Positions 53,778 through 64,000 of a stretch of DNA of 64,000 bases are shown here, one piece after another. The stretch comes from Nothophaeocryptopus gaeumannii (lineage: Eukaryota > Ascomycota > Dothideomycetes > Mycosphaerellales > Mycosphaerellaceae), in contig JASISA010000027.1 in NCBI GenBank assembly GCA_031771865.1, forward strand, positions 2,480,001 to 2,544,000. The letters are read 5' to 3'. Each line of letters starts with the position of its first letter. The stretch's first letter is position 1. A program made the position numbers and the translations under genes. Under the pieces are notes generated by a model. The model saw only the letters and a program-made list of their open reading frames with translations. It had not been told where the DNA came from and made no database searches.

Positions 53778-55782
53778 GTTGGAGTCGGTGTGAATGCCGG
53801 TCCAGGAGAGTAAAGTAGCAATGGGAATGATATGAGTAGTTGGTTTGGTGTGTCGCTCCTCGGTTTTCTCGAACAGCTGGTTCAATGTCTTTCGACGGAC
53901 TATGTTGTACTTGCCTCTATTGCAACGGTCTTTCAACACGGAGTCAATCTGAGGTTCGAAGAGATCGTGATGAAATGTGATGATATGGCACAGTGAAGAG
54001 ATTGTAGTCCTTGAAGCAGAGTCTCCAGATGGCGTGACAGACGGAGATGGTGTCGTGTCCGACTCGGTATGATTGTAGGATAGTCTCGTATTCTGAGATT
54101 GAGCGCACAGCGGATGGTGAGAAGGAAGGATTGTCGGTATAGCATATATGTCGTGTTGAGTGTTGTAGCACCACGCCACGCGAAGTACAAGCCGGCGGTG
54201 TAGAGTCTTTAGTCGAAGGAGAGTTCCCAAATGAGTCGGGCACGCAGGAGTGCGCGGTAAGGGCGAGGAGGGTTTTATGAGCGATCTGACATTCGTGGCA
54301 TCGTGCCTCCGTACGAGTTCAGCACTGGCCGTGCAGCGGAGTGTCAAAGGCATGTACAGTACTGAGGTACTTCGTACGCGGGCGTTTCGTGTCACTGTCC
54401 CTTTCAGTTAGGGGGACGGGGTCCTAGTCGGTACTGTCGCGGCCAGGGTGCAGGTAAAGGTGTGCGCAAGCCTCCCTGGCATCCGGACCCACGACGTCTT
54501 TGCGCAGATTCTGACTCGCCTCCTGATCTCACCAACTCTCATTGCTCCCTCCCCCTCTCATTGCTCCCTCTCCCTCTCATTGGCGTGCTCACAGCAGGCC
54601 CCAAACATCGAAGTCGTCTGCAGTGCTTCCGGTGTTTGGGTTCAGAGTTTCACATGGCCGCCAAGACCACGCTACCGCCGCAGGTACGATTTAGCGTTCG
54701 AGGGTTGACGGTCTTGAGACACTGACCAACGTTTGCAACGTCCGTGATGCTGACAACGTCCAATCAGCATCGGGCACGGCATCGAACCCGCATGGTAGAA
54801 GTGGAGGTAGCGTCGTGCTACGACTTGACGATCGAACTGGCCAAAGCATGATGACGTAGATAGACAGCCTGTAAGGAGATGCAGCGGGAGAAGATCCTGA
54901 TCACCAACAAGGCTCTTGCAACGCACGGCAGCCTCGAGGTTTGAGCACACACACTGAAGGAGGGAGGTCATTGAGCCGCTTCGCAGTGTTGGCTTGCTTC
55001 TGTCCAACCAACATAACAGGCAGCTACAGCAAAGGGAGCTCGGCGATTCGTGGCTGAGAAGTCCTGGTTCGCAACCGGATGTTGGACTGTGATCATCGTC
55101 GACCGTATTCCGTCAGTCGAGGCAATCAGTCGCATTCACCCTCCCGCCGACCGTCTTCTCCATGCCATTCGCGCAATAAATTTAGTAGAAACCGTGCTGC
55201 AGCAGGTGGCGTGACGAACTAGCCGATACCCTAACCTCGGCCTTCTTGAAACACCTTCTAGAAGCCCGTCAATCGTGAGAGTGAGCTTGTGCTCATCGAG
55301 TCGCCGCGGAGCAAGAAGAAGCGAGAGCAATCCAAGAGAATTCCACAAATAGCCGTCGCTGTACACAGTTTACTTCGTACGCATGCATATGTGCATCTCT
55401 AGGTAAGAATAGTCGACACGTCCGTGTAGGTATCTTTGGTATCTCGGTCAAGCACAGCCCTCATTCGTCAAACCCCGTCGCTATGCATTGTCTTGGGAAT
55501 GCCCATCCTTCAACAGAGGCAGCGCCCACTTCTCTATGCCAGCCACGGCTCCAATTCTCACAAGACCCATGCCCTTACTTAAACACTTCTGCCGGAACGC
55601 CATTAAGCAGCCAAGGGCTGACACGGACGGCCGTTTGAAGCCCTCCCTCCTAAGCCATCTATCATCGTCCTTGATTCATTCCCAACCTCCGTCTGAAATT
55701 TCCTTGAACGCCCCAAAGCCCAAAACAGTCCACACATCAGTCAGCTTTCTCCTCGTTCATCATCGAGCCATCACATCTCTTC
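53778..55782 (+). other. Gene-poor interval, 2.0 kb
   Basis: Holds the upstream region of the small serine-rich gene and the 3' flank of Cch1. Open frames (for example 54448-54708 plus, 55488-55838 plus) have no motif. No RNA gene or mobile element is visible. Confidence 0.45.
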
Positions 55783-58700
55783 TCATTCTCTATTCCCTTG
55801 GCGTTCCTGACTACCTGGGCGTTGTTGCTTTGTTGTGAAACTTCGTCTCATGCTCTGACCCCATGCACTATCCTGAAACATGCCCATCATTTCGTGCTGC
55901 GAGACAGCACTGTTGGCTCTTGACCGCGCCGCGCTCTGGTCAATTTCCGAGCTTGCGATTGGATTAAGGCCTGGCGACCCAGGCGGTGACAGCCCATCGG
56001 AAAGTCTCTCTCTACTTGCGCCTTCCATTGCAGCAGCGAAGTGCCAATCGGGCTGTATACTGCTCGACGAGCCAGTCGGCCGATGGCGTGTACTCAAACG
56101 GGATCCATCCCTCGTTGGCGATTGGGTGGGCGAAAGTTGAATGGAACTACTCCGGCCTCGTGACAGTGTGTCAGCAGGTAGCGCACCACTCGAGGCGCGG
56201 GTGCGACTACTGCTGGCGTCCGTGGCAGCGGGCGCCCGCCCAGTGCCGAGGGATTCGGCAGTGTCAGATGCATCGTAGTCCACGGGTGTAATGCTGACGG
56301 CCGGGACGTCAAACTTCCTCGCCTGTGTAACATCCGGCTCTCCCTCATCTTGCACCAGAATTTCGGGCACGCCGAACGAAGGTATCGCCGTCATGCGAGC
56401 ATCTTTCTTTGCGTCAATCTTTTTGCGAAACTTGCGAGACCAGTACAGCGTGTCGAAAAAGCCCACGACGATGTTGCGGTTGACGGCTTCTTCCACACGC
56501 TGCAAGCGAGCTCTTCGTCGGAGGAACTCCTCCAACTTCAAACTCTTGCTGTCGTTGATGACTTTGTAGTGTGCAAGAATCATCAGAAGCGCGTTGAACG
56601 CAATGCCTCGATCAGGATCAGCAGAGACCAGGACCTCTTCATAAAAGGAGTTGAGACGCGCACGCCGCCTTCGAATTTCATCAATCGGCAGCTCTGCAAG
56701 TCTTTTATTGAGACGATTGAGTTCAATCTCGGTATTGGACGACTCAGCACCGTCGAAGGTCAACTGCGATGCCCTTCTTGGCCCCATCTTGCAGTCATCG
56801 ATCAGCTGCCTCACCGTGAAGTCGCCAGCATAAATGCGCATTTCGAAAATGCCGGAGAGCTCACCCAAGAACCGGGGAAACTGTTCCTTGGTGATGTAGC
56901 CTGTCCCATTAGGATCGTACTCCGCCCAAGCTTGCTTGAAACGTCGGATCTCTTCCCTGCTGATGATCGACAGCCCACTGCTGCGTTGGTACACGTACGA
57001 GAAACTCTCGTAGATCAACGAGATGAACAGGTTGACAAAGATGTACATGCTGATGATGTTCCAGGACACAAACAGCGCATAGGCCCATTGCTTACTTCCG
57101 CAGTCTGTCTCATAATACTCATCGGCAAGCGTGCAGTAGGGCGGCTCGATGTTGGCGTAATCCATCATAATCTGATTCCAGCCTTCGCCGACGCTCATGC
57201 GGAAAAGTAAGATCAGAGCTTTGGGAACTGTGCGGAAGTTCAGGTTGTCCTCCTCGTTCGCCCCGAATCGTGTAAGCCCGAAGGTCTGCGTGAAGGCGAT
57301 GGCGTAGACCAGAAATAGCACGAACCACGTGGCCAGCAGGTTGGCGATTGCGCTAAAACTCGCTGCTGCCGTTTTGAAAAGCTGATCCAGCTGATTATTG
57401 CGAGGGATGAGCAGAAGCGCGACAGCAACCAAAAACAGCTTATGAGTCTGGGAGTAGACGTTGTTGCCGAGGTTGCCCAGCACCATAATGGAGGTGACGA
57501 ACGTCGCAAATACAACCACAAGTGAATAGATGTCCCAAGCGCTCTTGCGGAAGCGAGTCCAGGACAGTCCGATGAGTCGAATAAAGATATTGGCGATGTA
57601 GAACAGGTTGAAGACGAAGAAGATCAGGAGCCGTGTAACCGTCCAGGCCCAGGGTTCCGGATACCACTCCAAGCAGAGGAGGATCAGGTGGGCAATTAAG
57701 ATCCCGGTGACGGTACGCTGCCACTTGCCCTTCTTCGTTACCGCCTGTCTATAGCACCATTCTTGCCAGCTCTGCCGCTTCCTTTGTCGATTCGGCCGTT
57801 TGGAGGGCGCAACTTGCCGCAAGAGTTTTCGTAATTCCAGCCAAGATCGCTGTTCTGCTGTCAGAAATGCCACTCCGGTTTGCTCTGTGTAATTACGCAT
57901 GAACACGGACACAAAAAGGGTCAGCACGAAGACTGCGCCGAGTAAGTTGAACAGCACGAAGTAAACGGCGTTACCCTGTTGCGAGAACCATGCAGGCTGA
58001 GTGAAGACTCCGGTGATGGACTGCCCGCTCCACATCAGGTCAATCCAGCCTTCCTGCGAGACGACCTGAAACAGGATGAACAATGCGTCGCCAAAGGAGT
58101 CAAAGTCGTACGCGAAATTGACGGGCGCAACTCTTCGCGGTGCCAGCATATTATACCCAACGGGAGAAAATACGGACTCCCCGACGCAATCAGTGAGATT
58201 GTGAACGTCGTACTGTTGCCAGTCATTGCACCAGTCCATCTTGCCAGCGAACAAGTTCAGCCCATAGATGGCGAAGGGAATGAGCAAGCTAAGCGATACA
58301 AACGCCGCACTCAGAACTTTCCATCCTCCAAGAACGATGACCGAATGAAACGTATCTCTTGCGCTGTCGCTGACGTTGAGTAGTCGCAGAGCTCTGAGCG
58401 CTTTGAACGCGCCAACTGCTCTGGAGCCGCTACCAGGGTCGTAGAGCGATGTGAACACGTTTACCCAAAGCGTGATCAGCACAACTCCATCAATGAAGCC
58501 CCAAGAGCTCCGAAAGTATGCGTTGGGGGTCCAGAATACGCCATCCGCGATGACTTTGATGATCGTCTCGACAGTGAAAAGCGAAGCAAAGCCAATGTCA
58601 GTCCAAATGAACCAGTTGTAGTTGTCACTGATTGCTGGGTACCTCTTGAAGTACTCCAGCTGGAACAGCGGCGTTGTCACACAAGCCAGCAATACCATGC

Positions 58701-61700
58701 CAACGATCGCAGCGTAGATGAAAGCTGAGAACGAGTACCATATTGTAGGGTTAGGCTGGACACCTTGAACGCGTTGGCCCCTGCCAGGGCCAACAATACG
58801 CATGCAGGCCCTCCGAATAGGATTCTCGGGCTTGAAAATGTACAGCGTCGTGTTGTAGTTGGGATAGCGCCGCAGGAACTCCCGCTGGGAGACTTTCCTC
58901 TCCTCCGCCGCCCGCACAACCTCTTCCGCAAGGCTGCGAGGATCCAACTCCTCGTGCGTCTTCGTAAGCTGGATTCGAGTGTAGAACGGGTTCGGCTCAC
59001 GATTCCAGACATGCCGATTAAGCCATTCTTGGAACCGAGAAGCCCAGCCGGCCGGTTGCTTAATCAGATTCAGCGTACTAGCTGAACCGGTCGGCGCACG
59101 TCTCAGCTCTTCGTTCTCGTGTTGAATCTCGTCTAGGAAGTCGCGCACGACAGCATCCTTGAGCAGCATCTCAGTGGCAGCGGAGCCGAAGTCCAATGGA
59201 TCCTGTCGCTTCACCTGACCGAACTTGAAGATCGTGGCCAGAGAGAGCGTACCGCTGCCGTCATTGCCGAGTTCTTTGCGCTGAAGGAACATTCGCACTT
59301 GCTGCATGCGCTTCTGATCCTCAGAAACATCGAAGTTCTCTTGAATGACAGCAATAAACATGTTCAACACGACGAAGTTGGCCAGGCAGAACCAGATGAT
59401 GAAAAAGATCGCCGCGATCCAGGCGGTGCCATACTGGTAGTCGAATCTTGCTACGTTGTACATGACTGTCGTCCAGTTCTCCGATGATAACACCTGGTAC
59501 ATCCCAAGGAACGAGTTGAACATCGTGTTGAAAGGCACCTGGATGTAGTTGCCTTGAGAGTCGAGCAGCGGTAGCTGCCCACGAAAAAGTTGAGATGCGA
59601 AGATGGCCGCCAAGAAGGTAAGCAAAAACACGAACAAGATCAAATTCAACACACCAGAGACGTGTCGTAGGACCAGCAGAATCAAGTCGCGTGTTAGTTG
59701 GACCGCTAGGACCACTCGATAGATCCTCAAGATTTGGAAAACCGTGAGCCACGCATAAGCATCTCCTGAGTTCTTGATCGGCGGCAGCTGAATGATAGCG
59801 GTCATGATAGCCAGGAAGAGATCGAACCAATTGCGGCGATGATATCGGAAGTCGCGCCAATCCGATGCAAAACGGAAGACGATCTCGAATAAAAGTATCA
59901 GGGTTGCTCCAATCTCGGTATAGTTGATCAAGTTCTTCGTGAACTTGCCCATCGTGTCCGTCCGGGTAGCCTGCACGATCAAATCGAAAACGATCACAAG
60001 AATCCAGACCCAATACGTCTTTTGATAGGCACTTTTGATAGCAGACGTACGATCTCTGCCGGGAGGTTCTGCATCCACTTGCTCCTTGCTGTGTTCGTCG
60101 TCCTCTTCAGCAGGATCTGCAGAGTTCATGAAGGCGCTGCTTCTACTTTCTTCTCGGATGACCTGGAATGAGGATGTGATGACCGCTATCAATAGCGAAA
60201 TCAGCCAGAATGTAAGGATTATGATTCCAAAGGCGAAGAAGAGCGCAGCCGCCAGGTAGTCCGAGTCAGTGAGGTAGTACATTATGTCCGTGAAGGTATT
60301 GGAGGTCATGATGATGAAAACCAGCTCGGCAGACTGAAGAATGTTGTCGAAACTGATGGTCGAGTTGTACGGATTGCTGCCTTCGACACAGAACGATCCC
60401 TGGGGGCAGAGGTAACCCTTATGTTCATTCGTGCCCCAAGTGCCATCTGCTTTGAGCCACGGCATGTATGTACCGTTGTCAGCAATCCAGCCTCCACAGA
60501 ATTGGAAGTTACCAGCTGGCGGCGGCAGATTTTGCGTATTATTGCTGTTGTCTCCAGTTAGTGGCGGAAATGCGAGACTTCCGTCGAAGGTACAGGTGCG
60601 CCGTAGACTGGACTTGAAACTCTGGACGCCAATGATTGAGAACAGAAGCCAGAAGAACCCTATCAAAAAGGCCACGTTCAGCAATGTGGGCGCTGCACGT
60701 TTCAGACTTCGCAGAATGACTGATGTTCCGCTAGTGATTCCCAGTAACCGCAGAATTCGAAGGCAGCTCATCATTCGAAAGACGTAGATTTGATAACGGT
60801 ACTCGGCTCCCGCAGAGCCGAGCACGAAGCTGATCCAGAACGACACAACGGCCACGAAGTCGAGACGATTAAAAGAGTGTCGCAGGAAGGCTCTATATGC
60901 CAATCGCTTTCTCTGTGCCCGTCGTGATCCACCAGGCACATCGTCGAAGTTTTGTGTTGTGAACGAGCGCAGAAGAGACTCTGGCGCTGGGGCATGCGCA
61001 CCGAATGTTTCTCCTCTTATGCCTCGTTTGGAAGCCTTGCGATGTAATGCAAACATGGCATCAGCCTTCTGCTTCAACGCCTGCTTGATGCCTATGCTGC
61101 GATCGATAGTACTGTACTCCGTTGCGTTGAATATGAAGCCAGAGACAATGACCTTGAACACGATCTCAATTGTGTATATGACGAAAATTCCGAGCAGAAG
61201 CCAGTCGGTCCAGTTGTTGCCCCAATTGGTGGGGCGCTTGTCAGTGTATACATTTGGCGCCGCATCGATGGCCAGCACTATGGTCTGGATCACAATCAAC
61301 ACCAATATAAATGGCTCCACAATTGGATGTGTCAGAAAGCTTAGGAGCGCCTGTCGAATCCTGCTGTTGGGCGAGAAAAGACCAAGTGATTTCCCTTTCA
61401 AAGGATTTCTCTCAATGGCAGGCAGTTCGGGCAAGTCCGGCTCAACCACAGACACAGGCCTCTTCTCACTCGCCGGTGGCTTCGAAGTGGCCGTGCCGTC
61501 TAATGCTCCATCGGCCTGGCTGTCGCTTGCAGATTCATCAACGCGCGGCTGTATAACGGAGTGCTTCCTTGGCATGTTTCGATCTCGCTCCAGCACCTCC
61601 GCCTCATTACTCAGATTAACCACACGCTGCGACATCTTCCGGAGCATTGTTCCAGTCCGTTGCAGAGGCGTCTCCATGCTTGGTGATAACGAAGAGTGAG

Positions 61701-62613
61701 ATGTCTTTCTGTTCGACTGTGATCTGCCCAGGTCTGAGCTTGATATACGAGAGCCCGCCTCCATGTTGGATAAGTCGTCGCCCAGCCTTGCATTGCTTCC
61801 CGACTTGCTGCTCCTCTGCCCGGACGTGAAGCGTACGCTCAACCCGCTCAACATAGACCCTGAATTTGCCCGACTTCTGTCGTGGTTCTGCCCAAGTTTG
61901 CTTCGTTTGTTCTCTGGCGATGGTTGCAATCGCGACGAATCAGTCAGAGGAAGGGTGTCATCGTCCGCGTCCACGCCGCCGGGCGACACGAATGTCGGCC
62001 CATCGTCCAATTCCACGGACACCATCCGCTCAATGCTACTGTCTCGCGTTCGCAGCGGAGGCAGGCTGTCTAGCGTAGCTCTTGAAGAGCGCTGTGGAAA
62101 GCGCGCAACATCCTCTTCGTCCTCCGACTCCGACTCTTCCTCGTGTGCGATGGCGGGAAAACTCAACCCCGCGAAGCCAATGGCCGACTGGAATGCGCCT
62201 CGATCCGCGATGGGCGACATCGGCTGCTCGTCATCTTCGTCTGGTATGCGCTCGTGTTCACCGGACGGAGTTGTCACGAAACCAATCGTCGCGCCCGGTG
62301 CGATGTTCCGCGTCGGTGGGCTCGGTGACCCGTCGTGCATGGGTGTGTACGCGACATTGCTTCTATCACTGGCGTTCGAGCGGCCTGATCTGAACAGATC
62401 TCTGCCGCGGTCGCTGAGGGTACGCCGATGCGACGCCTGCCTGGCGAGGTCACCAGCCCGCCCCGCCGTCCCTCCACTGTTGTTGCCGCTGCTCGTGAGG
62501 GTCTGTAGGGGGATGGCGTTGCTGGCGGACTGGTTCCTTCGATGGCCTGGGCCTGCCTCGTGCGATTCCATGTGGATGGAGTCAGCGCTCCTCGCGCCTT
62601 CGCCAAATCCCAC
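55783..62613 (-). CDS. CCH1: Voltage-gated calcium channel alpha subunit Cch1
   Basis: A single intronless frame of 2276 residues, normal for fungal Cch1. A long disordered N-terminus (about 420 residues, Ser/Arg-rich) precedes four six-helix repeats. S1 of repeats I-IV begins near residues 431, 868, 1298 and 1638. Pore motifs are TSNTFTDIM (near 768), SSENW (1044), SQEGW (1521) and GEGWN (1808), giving an N-E-E-E filter. S4 helices in repeats I-III are Arg-rich (for example CLRILRLLG and LRALRLLNV); repeat IV S4 has few charges. An EF-hand-like segment (YDPNGTGYITKEQF, near 1898) starts the cytoplasmic tail. Cch1 with Mid1 forms the high-affinity Ca2+ influx system of the plasma membrane. 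The first ATG is used; another lies at residue 15. Confidence 0.95.
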   Translation of the reverse strand: MGFGEGARSADSIHMESHEAGPGHRRNQSASNAIPLQTLTSSGNNSGGTAGRAGDLARQASHRRTLSDRGRDLFRSGRSNASDRSNVAYTPMHDGSPSPPTRNIAPGATIGFVTTPSGEHERIPDEDDEQPMSPIADRGAFQSAIGFAGLSFPAIAHEEESESEDEEDVARFPQRSSRATLDSLPPLRTRDSSIERMVSVELDDGPTFVSPGGVDADDDTLPLTDSSRLQPSPENKRSKLGQNHDRSRANSGSMLSGLSVRFTSGQRSSKSGSNARLGDDLSNMEAGSRISSSDLGRSQSNRKTSHSSLSPSMETPLQRTGTMLRKMSQRVVNLSNEAEVLERDRNMPRKHSVIQPRVDESASDSQADGALDGTATSKPPASEKRPVSVVEPDLPELPAIERNPLKGKSLGLFSPNSRIRQALLSFLTHPIVEPFILVLIVIQTIVLAIDAAPNVYTDKRPTNWGNNWTDWLLLGIFVIYTIEIVFKVIVSGFIFNATEYSTIDRSIGIKQALKQKADAMFALHRKASKRGIRGETFGAHAPAPESLLRSFTTQNFDDVPGGSRRAQRKRLAYRAFLRHSFNRLDFVAVVSFWISFVLGSAGAEYRYQIYVFRMMSCLRILRLLGITSGTSVILRSLKRAAPTLLNVAFLIGFFWLLFSIIGVQSFKSSLRRTCTFDGSLAFPPLTGDNSNNTQNLPPPAGNFQFCGGWIADNGTYMPWLKADGTWGTNEHKGYLCPQGSFCVEGSNPYNSTISFDNILQSAELVFIIMTSNTFTDIMYYLTDSDYLAAALFFAFGIIILTFWLISLLIAVITSSFQVIREESRSSAFMNSADPAEEDDEHSKEQVDAEPPGRDRTSAIKSAYQKTYWVWILVIVFDLIVQATRTDTMGKFTKNLINYTEIGATLILLFEIVFRFASDWRDFRYHRRNWFDLFLAIMTAIIQLPPIKNSGDAYAWLTVFQILRIYRVVLAVQLTRDLILLVLRHVSGVLNLILFVFLLTFLAAIFASQLFRGQLPLLDSQGNYIQVPFNTMFNSFLGMYQVLSSENWTTVMYNVARFDYQYGTAWIAAIFFIIWFCLANFVVLNMFIAVIQENFDVSEDQKRMQQVRMFLQRKELGNDGSGTLSLATIFKFGQVKRQDPLDFGSAATEMLLKDAVVRDFLDEIQHENEELRRAPTGSASTLNLIKQPAGWASRFQEWLNRHVWNREPNPFYTRIQLTKTHEELDPRSLAEEVVRAAEERKVSQREFLRRYPNYNTTLYIFKPENPIRRACMRIVGPGRGQRVQGVQPNPTIWYSFSAFIYAAIVGMVLLACVTTPLFQLEYFKRYPAISDNYNWFIWTDIGFASLFTVETIIKVIADGVFWTPNAYFRSSWGFIDGVVLITLWVNVFTSLYDPGSGSRAVGAFKALRALRLLNVSDSARDTFHSVIVLGGWKVLSAAFVSLSLLIPFAIYGLNLFAGKMDWCNDWQQYDVHNLTDCVGESVFSPVGYNMLAPRRVAPVNFAYDFDSFGDALFILFQVVSQEGWIDLMWSGQSITGVFTQPAWFSQQGNAVYFVLFNLLGAVFVLTLFVSVFMRNYTEQTGVAFLTAEQRSWLELRKLLRQVAPSKRPNRQRKRQSWQEWCYRQAVTKKGKWQRTVTGILIAHLILLCLEWYPEPWAWTVTRLLIFFVFNLFYIANIFIRLIGLSWTRFRKSAWDIYSLVVVFATFVTSIMVLGNLGNNVYSQTHKLFLVAVALLLIPRNNQLDQLFKTAAASFSAIANLLATWFVLFLVYAIAFTQTFGLTRFGANEEDNLNFRTVPKALILLFRMSVGEGWNQIMMDYANIEPPYCTLADEYYETDCGSKQWAYALFVSWNIISMYIFVNLFISLIYESFSYVYQRSSGLSIISREEIRRFKQAWAEYDPNGTGYITKEQFPRFLGELSGIFEMRIYAGDFTVRQLIDDCKMGPRRASQLTFDGAESSNTEIELNRLNKRLAELPIDEIRRRRARLNSFYEEVLVSADPDRGIAFNALLMILAHYKVINDSKSLKLEEFLRRRARLQRVEEAVNRNIVVGFFDTLYWSRKFRKKIDAKKDARMTAIPSFGVPEILVQDEGEPDVTQARKFDVPAVSITPVDYDASDTAESLGTGRAPAATDASSSRTRASSGALPADTLSRGRSSSIQLSPTQSPTRDGSRLSTRHRPTGSSSSIQPDWHFAAAMEGASRERLSDGLSPPGSPGLNPIASSEIDQSAARSRANSAVSQHEMMGMFQDSAWGQSMRRSFTTKQQRPGSQERQGNRE

Positions 62614-64000
62614 TGCCTCTCTTCATTTGGCCCTAAGTGTGATGTTGGAGTGTATCAGAAATGCCGGAGCTAGGCGTGGATGCTGGTCGCTCTTGTTGGA
62701 CAAGCTGCGGCTCTCTTCGCTTGGCTTGGTCTCGAGCAACTCCGGGTCAGTTGTCTACGAAGTTCGGGGGTGGACGACTGAATCGGGCACAGAGAGCTCC
62801 AGACGTTCGTCGGTGATTGGCTTGTTGTGTTGGTTGTTGTTGACCATCTTCAAGTCAACGTTACGAACAGGGTCAACCTAGGGACTGACACGCTGAACGA
62901 GCGTTCCAGCGCTAATGCAATGCTTAATCTCGAATTTAGACTCGCTTCGATCCATGTGATTCTTAGTCATCCGAGTTGAGTTGACGGACACAAAGACGGG
63001 ACGATGGGAGAGCTAAATCAGCAAAGTACTGAGTTGTTTCAGTCGCAGTTAACATGACGGATGAAATCAGCGTGATAGTGCTCGTCTAGCTGTTGATTCG
63101 TGACGTTCACGTGGGTATAACGGTGCTGGAAGAATCCTTGCCTCATCACCTTTTCAGCTTCTTATCAACATCGATTGTGCTTTCGATTAACAAAGTGAGT
63201 GAATGCTGTTTAGCCAGCCTGCAACCTGCACGTACCTCCTAGTGTCCTTGCCAACTTGATACCACAATAATAAGCCTCAGGTCGATAGCACTCGGGCAAC
63301 CTTGGAAGGTAGGAACTTCACGTGTGTGATTGGCCGAGATTGTACGGACGCCAACGGATGGATGCTGCTTGCCACAACCCGCTCCACGATCGCCTCTGGG
63401 TCATGTTGCTGCTTGCCGAGCACGATGATCTCCAAACTACGGCGTAAAAGTGCCTACAGCTTTGCGTTCAAGATTATCGTTATACGCAACTCTTGACAGC
63501 TGCCACTGAAGTAGCAGGGAGTTCTCATACCATGGTTCTGGTATCGCCATGATGTATCTGAAAAGCGGTCTACGCTGTTGTCCTTCGGGCTGCCACCTCA
63601 GGCGAAACGCAGCTGTCACGTCCAAGCTCGGCGTGGCATTGGAACAACCCTGTTGCATGTCAGCCCTCTCGGATCCCGTATAGACGTAGTAACGTCCGAG
63701 AAGGAGGCATTTCAAGGATGTAGACAATTCCATATGCTTTCGATGCTGTCCTGTCCCCCGGACCCTCAAGACCACTGGTCAAAATGTATACGAAGCTGGA
63801 CTTGGCAATTATTGTGAGGATGCAGTGAAGCGAAGATGCGTGGCTGCTTTTGTGGTTTGATGGCGTCGCTCTTTCAAACTCTAGCCAGTCGTCGTCCCCG
63901 CCGAGCTTGTCATCAAGCTTGCCAGACACGGCCGAGAGGTCTCTCGCGTCCGCACACTTTGCGAAACGGTGATGGCTTGCACGGTGGAGTGGGACATGGA
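62614..64000 (+). other. Cch1 upstream region, gene-free to window end
   Basis: 1.4 kb upstream of Cch1. The frames here are short, overlap on both strands and show no motif. The first 250 bp has repeated TTG triplets (near 62820-62840). Probably promoter and leader of Cch1; a gene partly beyond the window edge cannot be excluded. Confidence 0.4.

Noticed and set aside
1..64000. tRNA genes, transposons, CRISPR arrays, centromere or telomere repeats
   Set aside because: No cloverleaf with a matching GTTCGANNC arm, no transposase or reverse-transcriptase motif, no regular arrays and no telomeric repeats were seen.

Overview
This is nuclear DNA of a filamentous ascomycete (Pezizomycotina). A Dothideomycete is my best guess, but that placement is inference. 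The evidence is split genes with short introns of about 41-75 nt (GT-AG, one GC-AG, CTAAC/CTGAC-like branch sites), fungal-specific families (DUF5872/Hva1-Tudor, Cch1, fungal tannase, CCCH and C2H2 proteins) and roughly 3 kb per gene on both strands. No transposon, tRNA, rRNA or CRISPR array is visible.

Layout. 0-8.3 kb: a partly resolved hypothetical gene, a DUF5872/Hva1-Tudor protein, an 11-exon MFS drug transporter, an unlisted two-exon coding trace and a pirin. 9.4-14.7 kb, all minus: a small membrane protein, a 5-exon C2H2 zinc-finger protein and a TspO/MBR translocator, which is divergent from the next gene. 15.5-24.3 kb: Ars2/SERRATE, a SAM methyltransferase, a decayed PaaI-type thioesterase, the U4/U6 snRNP protein Prp4 and a Ptc7-type mitochondrial PP2C. 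25-33 kb: a secreted tannase/feruloyl esterase, then 3.3 kb without genes that forms the long leader of a bZIP factor with a possible membrane segment. 33.7-48 kb: a Sel1-repeat protein, a ZC3H3-like CCCH protein, ORC1 with MluI-box/E2F-like promoter sites, a large uncharacterised protein, the mRNA export factor Gle1 and the NTC protein Prp46/PLRG1. 48-54 kb: a small gene broken by a 13-bp tandem duplication, an Asp/Glu racemase, a duplicated ferredoxin-like (EthD-type) protein, a mitochondrial carrier and a small serine-rich protein. 55.8-62.6 kb: the calcium channel Cch1 as one uninterrupted 2276-codon frame.

The genes are mostly unrelated housekeeping and accessory functions, not a pathway. 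Five of them (Ars2, Prp4, the ZC3H3-like protein, Gle1, Prp46) act in nuclear RNA processing or export, which is probably coincidence. I found no convincing new multi-gene system. The most interesting signals are local: two broken genes (thioesterase, 13-bp duplication), an in-frame UAG between Gle1 and a 178-codon extension, a GC-AG intron in the transporter, stop-free introns whose length is a multiple of three (Ptc7, Ars2 twice, CCCH protein), the possibly membrane-tethered bZIP factor and cell-cycle sites upstream of ORC1.

Gene models were spliced by eye. For most multi-exon genes the exon lengths sum to a multiple of three and the junctions restore family motifs. Exceptions are stated in the entries.
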